Source: Neodiprion pinetum
Taxonomy: Eukaryota; Arthropoda; Insecta; Hymenoptera; Diprionidae
DNA length: 64,000 bases
NCBI RefSeq assembly: GCF_021155775.2
Contig: NC_060233.1
Coordinates: forward strand, 1,426,001 to 1,490,000
Direction: 5' to 3'
Both the position numbers and the translations under genes were made by a program. Below the pieces are notes generated by a model, which was not told the origin of the DNA, made no database searches, and saw only the letters and a list, made by a program, of their open reading frames with translations. Each line of letters begins with the position of its first letter. The first letter of the stretch is position 1. Below are positions 23,932 to 35,670 of this stretch, in pieces.

Positions 23932-24482
23932 TGCATATCGATCGCAGTACGGAAGCACGTGACGTCTCAAATTGTGAAAGAAGAACGTGACATTTCGACC
24001 GAGGTCAAGGCTTTCATCGATACGGCACTGGAAGCATTTTTTTCCAATAGACACAATAATTGTTTCAATCATTTTCTCATTTACTTAGCCTTCGTAACGA
24101 GGATCCAGAAACTTTCACATAAAATCGAACAAACGAATATTCGTCAACTATAATATGATAATTGCATTGAATTTTTCAATTTATGAAATGAAAACACACA
24201 TTATACACATTGCGGAATTGGAATGATATTTGTACAGAATCCTACATTGGTCTTACGGAATGGTCAGAAACTTTCACATATAATGGAACTCATTACGAAG
24301 GATAAATAAATGATAAAATGATTGAAACGATTGTTGAATCTGTTGGAAAAAAATGATTCGTATAATTCGTACAGAAAAAAATTCCAGTGCCGTATCAATG
24401 AAAAATTTGATCTCGGTCGAGACGTCACGTTCTTCTTTCACAATTTGATATGCGACGTTCTTCCATACCGGCGTCGATATCA
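23932..24482. repeat. Large imperfect inverted repeat (element L)
   Basis: The left arm (about 23932-24132) and right arm (about 24268-24482) are inverted copies, sharing blocks TCAAATTGTGAAAGAAGAAC, CATCGATACGGCACTGGAA (one mismatch), GTTTCAATCATTTT and GAAACTTTCACATA. Both arms, read inward, give frames with a shared Gln-Ile-Val-Lys-Glu-Glu-Arg-Asp motif, which reflects the shared DNA rather than demonstrated coding. The loop is about 135 bp, AT-rich. Either a foldback element or a local inverted duplication. Confidence 0.65.
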
Positions 24483-24825
24483 GGATAACGAATCGCGCGT
24501 CTCGTAAGAGAGATACGATGACTGGACACCTTAAATTTCCCAACGCCACGCGGATGATCGTCGTGTTCCAGTTTTCTGGATGACCAGAATACAATGAGAG
24601 AAGCGTGAACAGAGAGATGGATAAAGGCTGGAGAATCGAGCAAGGCGACGAGCACCGTCACGTACCTTGTATTATTAATATAAACTTGGCGTGTCTAACG
24701 TAATAATTTATCCCAGGAGTCCCCTCCCTGCAGACGCCTAGTCGGACCATTCTCTACTATACACACCATTTAAATAGTTATGACCTAGTCGTCTGAATGA
24801 CGGAGCGATTTCATCACCACGCATA

Positions 24826-24855
24826 TTATATACATATATGTATACATACACTATT

Positions 24856-24890
<35 letters not shown>

Positions 24891-24893
24891 CAT
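24826..24893. repeat. (TA)n / (CATA)n microsatellite
   Basis: TATA- and CATA-rich run with an uninterrupted TA core near 24857-24885. Confidence 0.85.
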
Positions 24894-26843
24894 GTATGTA
24901 CGTATTAAGTATATAGTTACTCACTTACTTATAGAAACCGCTGCCTCCTTAATTTCTACGGATTAAATTCGCCCCGCCATTTTCGTAAATCGACTTATCC
25001 ACCTACGCCGACTTTATTCTCAATTTTTTTGGTGCATTGGTATGCTTGAAAACGTATGATGCGCAGGTTAGGAAAACAGTTTTAAGTGACGTTGAAAAAT
25101 CTTTCTTACAATTAGATGAATCAAATCGACATGCATCGACAGATTATTACAACATTTCTTAACCGAATACGATCAATTTTCAGTATAGCTACGGTTATAA
25201 TATCGATGTCAGTCTTGTTAATTATTGCACGTTTATTAAATATTTCGTCAAATTTACAATTATTTTCTTACTGAAATCTTTTAAGAACAGTTAGTTTTTC
25301 GTAAGAATTACATATAATGATAGTGACTTAGAAATTTACCGTTGCGAAACTTTCAAACAGAACAGGCGATGGGTTTTAAATTGAGGAGTTGACAATCTTT
25401 TAGTAACTATATGAATTTCGGTTGAGGAATGGTCGTATCCTTGTCAATTATCACCAACACATTCTCAAGGAATTGCCGTTTGGATAACGAGAAGCACGAT
25501 GTGGGACGCACGAGTCGGGCTTCTTTATGCGACTCGTATCCTCAAATTTCCACATCGTTGATATATACAATTGTATGGAAGGATTTCTGGTGTGATTTTT
25601 CAAATGCCTATTTACAGCAGAGTTCTTGCCTCGTTTCGCTTCACCCGCGACAGGTGATCCAAATGTCTGTAACGGTAAAAGTATGTTTGAAATATGTTTC
25701 ATTTCGTTGCTCCGCTGTACGTAATCATCATAATCGTGCAGACAAACGGACAAATACATGTAGAAAACGATTCTCGACCTTCTTATTGTATAGTGATATT
25801 GTTTTTTTTTTTTTTTTGCGGTTTCGTAGGTCAATCAAGAACTAGAGTCTCATTTTTATGCCTTGACTTGCCTTACTTTCGAAGATCGTTTCACCCCCTT
25901 GAAATGTTTAATGGCGGATGAAAAAAAAATACGTGTCGCTTAGTTTTCAGTCTACTATAACATGTTACAAAAGAAATCGAATCTGAGATATCGATCTGGG
26001 ATACTTTCCTTGTTGGATGACGGGTGGAATGACGATGCCGTTTAACAGACGCCATGTTTTTAGTTGTTAGTCTTAGTCTACACGAGGTTCCGTTACCGTT
26101 CTTCTTCCTTGATACTTCTCTTTATCTACGACACCACGTTTTCAGTGCGTGTAACGGTTTTCGAAATTGCCGAAAAACTCGTTGATTTGTACACGCTAAC
26201 ATGTTACCGAAATACCCAGATAAGCGAATACCAGAAGCTTTTTTTACTCCGGTAAGAATGTTGCGAAGTAAATTTAATCCCTTCTTTGGTTGTCGATTGC
26301 ATATCGACGGTAACGGTAAACCTAACCTAACTCTTTCACCACTGACTGCGTTACGATTCGGTTATTTCACTCGTTGATTCACGTATGCTCAATGTAAGCA
26401 TGATACGTTAGTTGTTTAAATTTCTTCTTTTCCCTTCTTTTTTTTTCTTTGACGTTTGTATTAGTTGTTTATTCGAGCCCCCCTCCCCTTCTAAAGCGGG
26501 CGTAAAAATGAGACTACGGTTCTTGATTGACATACGACAGCGAAAAAAACATCACCGAACAAACATACGGTCGGTACAACGTATAAACTGGCGAAAATAT
26601 GCGTCAGGGGTACGCGGTGTGCGACGAAATTTAATCATAAGCATTGCACCAAGCGAACCATGTCTCTGATAGTAATGACCAGCCTCGGGGCGGCGTCTAG
26701 AGGGAGTCGAGGGTGTGCAGGGTTCTCTCTCTACAAGGTTGTGTAGTTTCGGGGCTGGGGGAATATTGGCCAACTAATTACCTAATCAGTCATTATCTAA
26801 CACAGGCTTGCGGTGGGTGGGTGCGGAGGTGAATAGGGGCTTT

Positions 26844-26862
26844 GGGGGGGGGGGGGGGGGGG
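26844..26862. repeat. Poly-G homopolymer
   Basis: 19 consecutive G. Its length may be approximate because such runs are error-prone. Confidence 0.85.
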
Positions 26863-28337
26863 TGAATAGATGGAGGAGGGCGTTGCGCCCAGAGGCCAGC
26901 TATGCTCTCTCACATTGTGCGGATAGCCAGCCGGCGATTCTGCACCGGAATCACGTTCCGCGAACCAAGCGCAAAGCTCGGCGCAACCCGGCTGCTGCTG
27001 CCCGCTACATTACCGATCGGCTATGTCGAGCGGCGTAATGCATTTTCTTCACCGATCGCCGAGGGACTCGTTGCGTCTACCGTGCTTCGCACACCCCCTG
27101 CATCACCCTGTGCACCGTGTGCATATATACATTGCCCTCCGCGTAACGTCCTCCATCCGTATTTCATTCCAACCTCATCCTCCTCCTCCTCGTCCTCCTC
27201 CTCTCGACGATATTCCTCCCCGTATATTGTGTACAATTTACATCGATAAATCGAAAATACTCAACTGAGATTCCGGTTGTCGGACGGTTGCGATGTCGAT
27301 GCGTACGCACACATGGAGGGAAATTTTTAGTTCCGGTTAGAGGTCAGTCCTTGAATGTTTTCATTTTTTACCGCAATCGAAAAATATAGTTCTAGGTAGA
27401 AAATGAAAATTAGATTTCTAGCTGTTACAGGAAAGTCTAGTATCCGTTACTATTCTTTCTCATTACGATCACTGTTGCTATGTTTTCTTGCAGCTGTTGC
27501 GAAAGTTTAATGCTGGTGCAACGTAAATTGACGATAAAGCCTTGTTCAACTAAAAAAGTAGAGTAAACCGAAGAAACTGATTTTGCGTTGCGATTACCAA
27601 AAAAGGATCGACGATAGCGCAAAATCGTTACGCGTACCTCGTTTTTCGTAAATACAACAATATTCAAACAGTTTTTTTTTTAACGATACCTGTTTTACTG
27701 AATTTTTTTAGTTACTGTAACATAAATGACATTTTTCTCAGTGTACGTACGTAGGTACCCGAAGCATCGTCATCGCATGACTTACTGGTCTCGTCTTTAG
27801 TTTCAAAGGTATCAAAAACCGATGCGATTCCGATCTTAAACTATCGGCTCCAATTGCAATTATGATCTGATTATTGAATTTTTGACTTCCTGCTTATCAT
27901 TTTACACCGGTAACGAGTCACTTCTTCTCTCTGCAGTTTAATTATAAAAATTAGGGGTAGGTACAGGTCGAAAAGTCTATCAGTTAGCGATCGATGGATA
28001 CTGAAAGGCTTCTTCCTTGACGAGGCTGAAGTTAGTAACGTTAACGTAACAAAACATTGGAGGAAAAATTACTATGTACTTTGCAAGTTTATAGCGACTT
28101 TGAAGACTTGGACAAGTTTTGCAAAATATGAATATACGTTCTGCCTTATTACGATTTACTGAATTTCAAACGTTCCTGCAATTGTGAAATAACGACTTTT
28201 CGTTGCCAATTTCAGCCTCATATTTCTTGACGATTGTTCGAATACTCTGGGGTCTTCTGGATTTTTGACTCGTGAGCAACGTTTTCTTCCCTACTTCTTT
28301 CCGCGCTGTGCATCGTCATCATGTTTGACACCAAGGC

Positions 28338-28391
28338 CGGTTGGTTGGTTGGTTGGTTGGTTGGTTGGTCGGTTGGTCGGTTGGTTGGTTG
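28338..28391. repeat. (GGTT)n tetranucleotide repeat
   Basis: About 13 GGTT/GGTC units, the complement of the AACC class at 3477 and 14596. It is the longest member of the class in this window. Confidence 0.9.
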
Positions 28392-28704
28392 TTTTGCCCG
28401 AAGCGTGTTTCCGCCGCAGCAGTGACTGTGTAGAGACACACGAGGGTCGGCGTTGAGGTGCGATAGCTTTGCTCCTCTCGGTTCGGATGGGGTGGTTGGT
28501 TTCGAATCTATCGAACAAAACCACGCTAGAGCGCCCAGCTCTGATTACAGTTAGTGTACAGTCTGGTGGTGGCAACGATGATCGGCCATCCAGGTGCTCG
28601 GCTATTACCAAGGATCCAAAATCAATCGCGATCATGATGATAATAATAATGACGAGAATGGGAAGAATACTGTATTTGCAGGAGAAAATAATCAGAATGT
28701 TGTT

Positions 28705-29402
28705 TTTGAAAGGACCCCGCAAAGTCCGCATGGAAATTGACTCCCGATCGAATTGGCTGGATTTTCAGTATGTAGTATAGTACGTGTCCTACCGACCCGC
28801 AAAGTATTCATGGACACAAGTCCCAAAATCACTAGTTTCCAAGATACAGGCTTCGGAAGGGGGGTGGATGGATTTTTTGATATCCGTGGATTATGCGATT
28901 CGTACGAATTGCAAAGCTTCAAGGGGGGCTTGAAATCAAATATATCGCTTGAAAACTGCACAGTCGATTCGCAGAGAGTCCGCATACGCGTGAAAAACAG
29001 GACAAGTCGATTGTTGCAAGAATCGAAGCGTCTCTTTCTTCAGGCGAAATCCGACGTTGCGTTTCCTTCCGGTAAACCAGCGAGTTCATGGATGGAATCA
29101 ATCACAGCTTTCTGCCTATCTTTGAGAATCGTCCGTGCAGTATTTTGAGTGTCTTGTTTGATTTCAAGTCCCATTGAAGCTTTGCAATTCATGAAAATCA
29201 GAAAATCCACAGATATCAAAAAATCTGGACACCTTTTTTCCGAAGCCTGTACCTATCTCCGAAACTACTGAATTTTGGGAGTTGCGTCGATGAGAACTTT
29301 TGCTCGGTAGGATGTGTACTGCAATACATACCGAAAATCCAACCAATTCGACTAGGAGCCAATTTCCATAAGGATTCTAGGGGCTCCTTTGCAATCAATT
29401 TT
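28705..29402 (+). repeat. Foldback element, family K, copy 1 (about 690 bp)
   Basis: Both ends carry long (about 200 bp) diverged inverted repeats. The left reads CATGGAAATTGACTCC, then GAATTGGCTGGATTTTC; the complement of the right reads TATGGAAATTGGCTCC, then GAATTGGTTGGATTTTC. Matching TTTTTTGATATC and GAATTGCAAAGCTTCAA blocks follow. The middle (about 28945-29160) is unique and shared almost identically with copy 2. Frames in both copies mirror one another but show no transposase features. Non-autonomous foldback or MITE; ends are accurate to about 10-20 bp. Confidence 0.85.
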
Positions 29403-32400
29403 ACACCTCAATTTTTTATTTCCAAGCTTATCGTTATTGGTTCTCGATCATTTTTCCATCCAGTCAGTTATCTGACTCGACGATACACCGATTACCAATT
29501 TGGTGTCGATACCGTTCCGTATACAGCAATGTACAACATCCGTTATCCAACACATCAATAGCGCTGGTTAATTTAACCATACATGTACAGACAGTCCCAT
29601 CGCATAGATTGACTCCGTCCTTGCTTTATTATCCGCACATATCTATACTATACTATCTCTACAACGCGTGTACGTACACAACGTAGATTACGTTAAGTAG
29701 GTGTACCCACATATTATGTATAATATCGTATAAGCTGCAGTCGTTCTTTTGTATGATTGACGTAATTCTTTCATTATTCACTTCGTACGTTACGTCACGT
29801 TACGTTATGTTGCTGGTGTGCTGCGGCGTGGTGTAAAATAATACACCTGCACCTATTCTCCCGCCTCAATACGTTCCGTCACTGCAGAGACTTTACGAGA
29901 TTATTCATCCGTTTGTCGTAAATTATTGTGCAAAAAATTTCCGCTAACGAATCATCGTCGCTCGCGAGGAAGAAAAGCTTGTACAGATTTAAAGGAAGTT
30001 TAAATTTAAAGGAGTCACTGTTCCTCTTGTTCCTCTTATATATCACTGATCTCTTGAATAAGATCAGAAGACTGAAATTCGTCGCAAGGCGATCCCATTG
30101 ATCCGACAATTCGCTTCGCGACGTCTTCAAAGCTCGTTCGTCTTGCCTCGGATGTTATCGCGCATCGCATCCATGTGGGCCGGAGGCTTGTGTCGGTGAT
30201 TATATTAAATTGTGTTCGTGCGTTACCCACGCAACGTCTCTCTCGCAGAGCTTTACCCAGACGACGACGGGACCTGCAGCACTTCCGTCATGACGCGGCG
30301 TCGTCGTTCCCTTTGGCTGCTCAACTTGCTCAGCACGCGCCGCGTTGTTCCTTTACTGCATTATAGTATAGCCACTCGAGCAGCCTCTTTTATTATCGGA
30401 AAATCCGGGGAATTTCGAATTTGTTTTATTTTATCTCATTTATTTTCAGTTTTTTTACAAACCGTGTTCAAAGATTTTTTTAATTCCGTCTTTCTCTCTT
30501 TCTTTCTTTCATCATTTTCTTCCATCCCAAATAAAGATTTTTCGAATTTGGGATTTTTTGAAAAATAGAACCATACTACAGGCTCAATTCCATTTTCTCA
30601 TGGTGAAAAAAAAATCATTGCGTCTAGATGTAGAATTTGTCAAAAAAATAACGCACATTTAAAGAAATGAAGGAAACGGAAACAAAAATACTCATCGAAA
30701 CATTTCTCTCAGTGTTATAGTTTAAAGTGTACCGCGATCCAAAGTATTAAACTTTTAATAAAACCCCTTAAATCGAGTATGATTTTTTTTCAGTTTTTCG
30801 AAAAATGTTCATCTGGAGAATTCAACAAGGTGGAAAACAAAACTCCTCGTACGTTTTTGTCCCAGGGGTTATAGATTGTACATTATCGCTGACCAAACGT
30901 TCAAAAATTCAGATACGGAAACCTTGCGGGTCATCAATGATTTCTAACTTGCATAGAAGGAATTCGAAAAACGGTGTAAGCGAAAATTGATTTAGGATTT
31001 TTTAACGGATATGTTGTCGCCGAGCTAGAGCTCTGTAGGTTCTGTAAGAAAACGCCGCGTACAATACAGCAAACTTCATAGCCTACAAAGCTGTGAGGTA
31101 TAAACTGTTTGCAGTCAAAGAATATTAGGTTCCGTAAAATTTACGATCGCATTTCTGTATTATAGGTATAACCTAGCTTTGCTCGCTTCGACTGACGTTG
31201 TAATCGTGTCGACTGCGAATTCAGGATTAAGAAAAAAAAAGGATTTGCGATTCATCCTCTTCTCCCTCCTTCTTCTTGTTATTCTTCTTCTTCTTCACTT
31301 TCCTGTAATGTTGTAGCTAAAAAAAAGTAGTCTTAGGCTACAAAAAAAAAAAAACGAAATTGAGATAAAAACCAAAAAGGGGTTGGTTAGTTTTTTTTTT
31401 TTTTTCCATATTCTTTGGAAGTGATTTTCAGAGATAATTTTTAGCTGCCTTTTACCGATTAATTGGAAGCACAGAAAGTTCCTCGTTAAAGAAAAAAAAA
31501 AAATTAATTCACATTGAAACGATATTTTTTCTTTATTACAATAATTGAAAAATTATTATTCAATCCTTACTAAACGATTTTACTGCTTAGATAGAATCGA
31601 GGCTTTTTCTTTTTTTTTTTTTTTTCTTCTGATAATTTACTTGAAAAGTTTTAAGGGAAAAACCAACGTTCGTTGGTTGCTTGTAAAAAATAAAAGTTTC
31701 GATAAAAAAAATGTAAAAAAGAATCTTACGATCAGGCACTGGTTTTTGATGCCTACAATAAACTGTATAAATTTCATTTAAATCCATCGAATGGTTTTTA
31801 AATTACATCGGTCATCGCAAATCACTTGTGAAACGGGTTAGAAACAAACAATACGACAATTGGTCTGCAATTCTTCAATTTTTGTAAAATAAAGTCAAAA
31901 AATTGTACAATAACTTGGTATTATTTGTTTTAAAAAATACGTTCCACTACCGTGCTAATAAAGAAAGAAAGAAAACGTCGTTTAAAATAGCCAATTTTTT
32001 TTTAACACCGCCGACCAGCCCTAAACCCTTAACGTGTTATACTCTTTTCGAGAGCCGATATGCAGCAGCGTACTGTTTCATCCTGGTATGAATTTTTTAA
32101 TAACGAAGTTTCATCGCGCTAGTTCGACGCATAAGCTGGCGCCTGCAGTATTTCGAAGTGCAATATAACTGCAGTTGCCTCGAAATCGAGAAATCCCCGA
32201 AAATCCTGCATGACGTTCCGAATTTACTCGCTTACAAGCCAAAAGATCGTGTAATTAATTCTGTTCAAAGTGACAAGCATGACGAAGAATCTTCGGTGGA
32301 TTGTTATTCCGTCCAACTCTCTCTCTCCTTCCTCTTATTTTCTATTCTCTCTTTTTTTTCTTTTTCTTTTTTCTTCTTTTTTTTTTGTTCATTTCTGTTC

Positions 32401-34429
32401 TCTTTTCTTCAACTTTTGCACAACCATCGAGACGATGGTCGACTGTCTCGATCCGGTTGTCTATCTATACTCACACCTATAATATCCACCCACGCGTGTA
32501 AACTCAACCCAAGCCAAGTGATATACGGTCGATCGTTATTATTATACATTCTTGACGTTTTTCCCGCGAATTTACAGACTGCAAATCACTCTTGAAAAAC
32601 AACATCGTTCTTCTTTTCCTCTATTTCGTCGACCTTGTTCGTACGTGGGTACCTTTACACACATTTCCAACAACGATTCCGATGCTGCTGTTGCTGTTGC
32701 TGCCGTTGCTGCTGTTGCAACGGCGGTGAACTCCGTCTTCGTTGCAGAATAACAAATATACGTATAACTTATAAGCTTGAGCAGCGATATTCTGTGTATG
32801 TACCCACTTCCATACGATATATTTCCGATTATAGGTACAGAGGATTTATTTCACACACGTGTATTCACACTTGCGCACACCTACAATAGGTTATATTATA
32901 CTTATTATAGCTCGGCTTGTGTTTTACAGCTCAAGAATTTAAGTGCAACGACGTTTTCTTGTTTATTCTCGTTATACATACAATACCTATATATCCTCGC
33001 TTTATGACCGTTGGCCTGTAATGACTAGCCGAGCAACGTATAGGTACCACCTTTATACTACAAGTTTCCATTACTTTCGTCATTTCGTTCGTTTCATGCA
33101 ACGTCGCGCGGCACCAAATTCCTCCACCCTCTTCCGCGCCACTTAATATTCTCATTTTGTTGCGAACTAACTTGTTTTTCCCCATGATTTTGCGTCGAGT
33201 AAATTATATAAATAGTTGACTTTATCTTTATCCAGTGTACGGAATACGACAACAATCATCGTTCAACAATTGCCGATAACCCAAAGACTTCGCATTAAAT
33301 TTCTGTTTTTTCAACTCTGCGTTTAATTCGTCATGAAGTTAATACAATCGTCAGGTTAGGTCGGATTTAATTTATTCACAAAATTTTTATTAAAACACAT
33401 CGTAAAGCTGTAATAAACCTTTAGGCAATGTACAGAACTTGCACGCTCTTGCGGCATACAATACGCATATACACCAACTGCCTTCTACCCATGATGTATA
33501 AAACTATGTGATTCAAATATCCCGCCGTAGTTGCAACTTCGGATGAGCAATTCCTCGGGTAATTAACTGAATTCTTTTCCGTTTATTCGAAGTGTTAATC
33601 CCCTCTCTCAGCAGCTTCTGATTTCACTAATCCTGCCTCGTTGGAATATTAATCTATACAAGGGGGGTGTTTCACTAGAGGGATCACGGTGTCAATGTCA
33701 TTCGAAATGATTTCCTAATCTCCGAAATCGCGATGAAATCAGAATAATATTAAAATGAAATTCTGCCTCAAGAATCATTGGTATTCGTGAGAAATCTTTT
33801 AGGTTATAACAGAAATCTCTTTGAAATCTTAAGAAGTCATAGAAAATCTTGGATATCGTTAGAAATCAAACTAGTCAAAGTAAAGTTTATAAATTGTAAA
33901 TAATCATGTCGTACGTAATCATGTGAACATAAATCTTTCAAATGTATGAATTACACCGTTGATTTCCGTATTTCTAAATTACATGCACGTATTTTCGTCG
34001 AATCAGCATATTACAATCAGCAAAAATCAGTCGCGATAGATATTTGGTTCAACCCCTTCAGTCGCACATTTTTCACCTCGATATCTTCGCCTGAATTTTT
34101 TCTCCCTCGTGAATTTAAAATCCAAAATGGCGGATCCGTCGTCGCGGACGTAAAATCGAAAAGAAAAACAAAAAAAAAAAAAAAGCAACCACTTAAAACT
34201 CTACGATTCTGACCGAAACTTGTTACTCGGGGCTTTTTGGTGTTATCAAAAAGACAAACAAATATCATCCAAAGTTGTACAATAAACTCTGACAAGACTA
34301 TAGGAAATCTGAATTTTTTTTTTTAGACGGTACACCGAGCACCCGACCATTGATTGAAAGGATTAAAAGAACGCGTATCGCGAGAGTTGATAAACCGTGT
34401 TCTCGTTCACGTTTTCCGATCGCGGGCCG
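29403..34429. other. Gene-free stretch upstream of the bab exon
   Basis: No supportable gene. AT-rich, with many poly-A/T runs (31340-31405, 31607-31625, 32345-32390), a GCT/GTT run (32684-32722) and GC-richer DNA at 30110-30360. Any bab upstream enhancer lies here or beyond, but no particular element can be pointed to from sequence alone. Confidence 0.5.
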
Positions 34430-34600
34430 GTAAACTTGCACGTAAGCAGGCAGCAGCGTCAAGCAACGCCGGCGAGAGGCCGTCAGGGGCGGTCTTTCGG
34501 AGGCGGGGCTTTGCCCTCCGTCCCTCCGCGGCAGCCTCCCTCCCTCCCTCTTTTGCTCCCCCCCTCGGTCCCTCTCTGAGAGAGCGGTGCGCGGGGCGGA

Positions 34601-34640
34601 GGGGGTCGGGTCGGGTCGGGTAGGGGGGGGGGGGGGGAGG
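34601..34640 (+). promoter_or_regulatory. G-quadruplex-forming motif
   Basis: GGGGG followed by GGG tracts separated by TC/TA spacers (five or more G-runs with two-base loops), ending in a 15-base G run at 34623-34637. This satisfies the canonical G4 pattern on the coding strand and lies about 60-100 bp upstream of the proposed initiator. Regulatory function is inferred. Confidence 0.6.
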
Positions 34641-34698
34641 ACAGCCGCGCATCCACGCGCCCGCGAACCACGAGCGCCGCGCGCTTTTTACTCCCGGC

Positions 34699-34732
34699 TC
34701 AGTCGCGGCGCGCTCGTCGAACGGGGAGGACC
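34699..34732 (+). promoter_or_regulatory. Candidate core promoter: initiator plus DPE
   Basis: TCAGTC at 34699-34704 matches the arthropod initiator (TCAGTY) with A+1 at 34701. GGACC at 34728-34732 sits exactly at +28 to +32 and matches the DPE consensus RGWYV. The exact spacing supports a TATA-less Inr/DPE promoter, common for insect developmental genes. A second TCAGTC at 34736-34741 has no DPE at the required spacing. Chance matches to such short motifs are possible. Confidence 0.4.
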
Positions 34733-35526
34733 GTATCAGTCGGTATCGTCGATCGTTGTTAACCTCCGCCGCACAGTCTCCCTCCTTCGCAATCGCGGTT
34801 TTATTAAACTTCTGCAGTCCCGCAGTAGGTTGTACGCCGCAAAACTGTAGGACAGTAAACGAGATTACGATAAAATTTCATACCGAAGTTATTGTACAAA
34901 GCGAAGTAACAAGACGTATCGGGGAAGGGGTTGAGAGACTCGCGTTAATCAGAAATCGTGATCGTTTTGCTTGCCGTTTGTATTATATATATATGTATAT
35001 GTACGTATGTGTATATATATATATATATCGCGTTCGGTTTTCGTGTAACTTGAAGTATTCGTAAGGACGATATCATTTTCGGACAGTATAATATTCACTT
35101 TGTTATCATCATTGGCGAATTCGTGCTTGTGATTATTTATTAAAGTGAGAAACTTGGAATTTTTTTTTTTTTTCTTCTAACCCCAGTCGGGTCGAAGATA
35201 CGATCACGGAAAATGAAAAATCTGCGAAGCATGTCGGAAACGGTGAATTCCGAATTGTGAAAAATTGCTACAAGAGTGACAGGGATCGTTGACGTTTGTA
35301 GAGATATATTTGTACGTATGCGTGGTAACTGGGTGACGTTATGTCGTTACAGTGTTGTTGAACGGACTGTCCGCGGTTGAGGGTGTCAACAGAGGGGGGA
35401 ATACATCGGGGGTTAAACGGACTCGTCGTCGCCTATAGACGTGATTGAACCGTGTTACAGATGGGCGAGTCACCACCGCCGGCTTCGTCGTCGAATCGGA
35501 GGTGAAAGAGAGATACAGTGAGAGAA

Positions 35527-35558
<32 letters not shown>

Positions 35559-35670
35559 GGCGAGTATCTCGAACCGCAGCTGCCGCACCAAAGCTACAGA
35601 GTGCAACGAACGAGGATCAAGGACCGCCTCGGCCGAGGGGCGATAACATCCTCCTGAAATCGGTCGAAAG
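34701..35670 (+). other. Putative 5' leader of the bab transcript
   Basis: If transcription starts near 34701 the leader is about 970 nt and contains several ATGs upstream of the main start (for example near 35210, 35231, 35317, 35342 and 35461), the first of these opening a 15-codon frame. A strong acceptor-like signal (long T run, TTCTAAC, then CCCCAG ending at 35186) suggests a leader intron that would remove some of them. Extent and splicing are inferred. Confidence 0.35.
35519..35558 (+). repeat. (GA)n tract in the bab leader
   Basis: A 40-bp nearly pure GA run with AAAG interruptions, about 110 bp upstream of the start codon. GA repeats are binding sites for GAGA-factor-type proteins in insects, so a regulatory role is plausible; it may equally be a neutral microsatellite. 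Confidence 0.8.

Larger units (their letters stand above)
24483..28704. other. Gene-free stretch
   Basis: No recognised gene. Holds (TA)n around 24826-24893, a GC-richer patch at 26800-27260 with a 19-base G run at 26844-26862 and TCC repeats (27176-27206), and (GGTT)n at 28338. The GC patch supports overlapping frames on both strands with no domain. Elsewhere the DNA is AT-rich with nothing recognised. Confidence 0.5.
34430..34760 (+). promoter_or_regulatory. GC/CpG-rich putative promoter region of the bab gene
   Basis: The most GC- and CpG-rich block in the window, lying about 1 kb upstream of the bab start codon. It contains pyrimidine-rich CCTCCCTCCCTC tracts, a GA run, a G-quadruplex motif and an Inr/DPE pair. 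No TATA box is apparent near the proposed initiator. Position and composition fit a TATA-less developmental promoter; transcription start mapping is not available here. Confidence 0.5.

Noticed and set aside
26902..27249. 115-codon frame in the GC-rich island
   Set aside because: Frames are open on both strands because of the GC bias and TCC repeats; no domain recognised.
28718..29346. Open frames in the family K copies as transposase remnants
   Set aside because: They are mirror images produced by the inverted arms, with no catalytic or DNA-binding motif.
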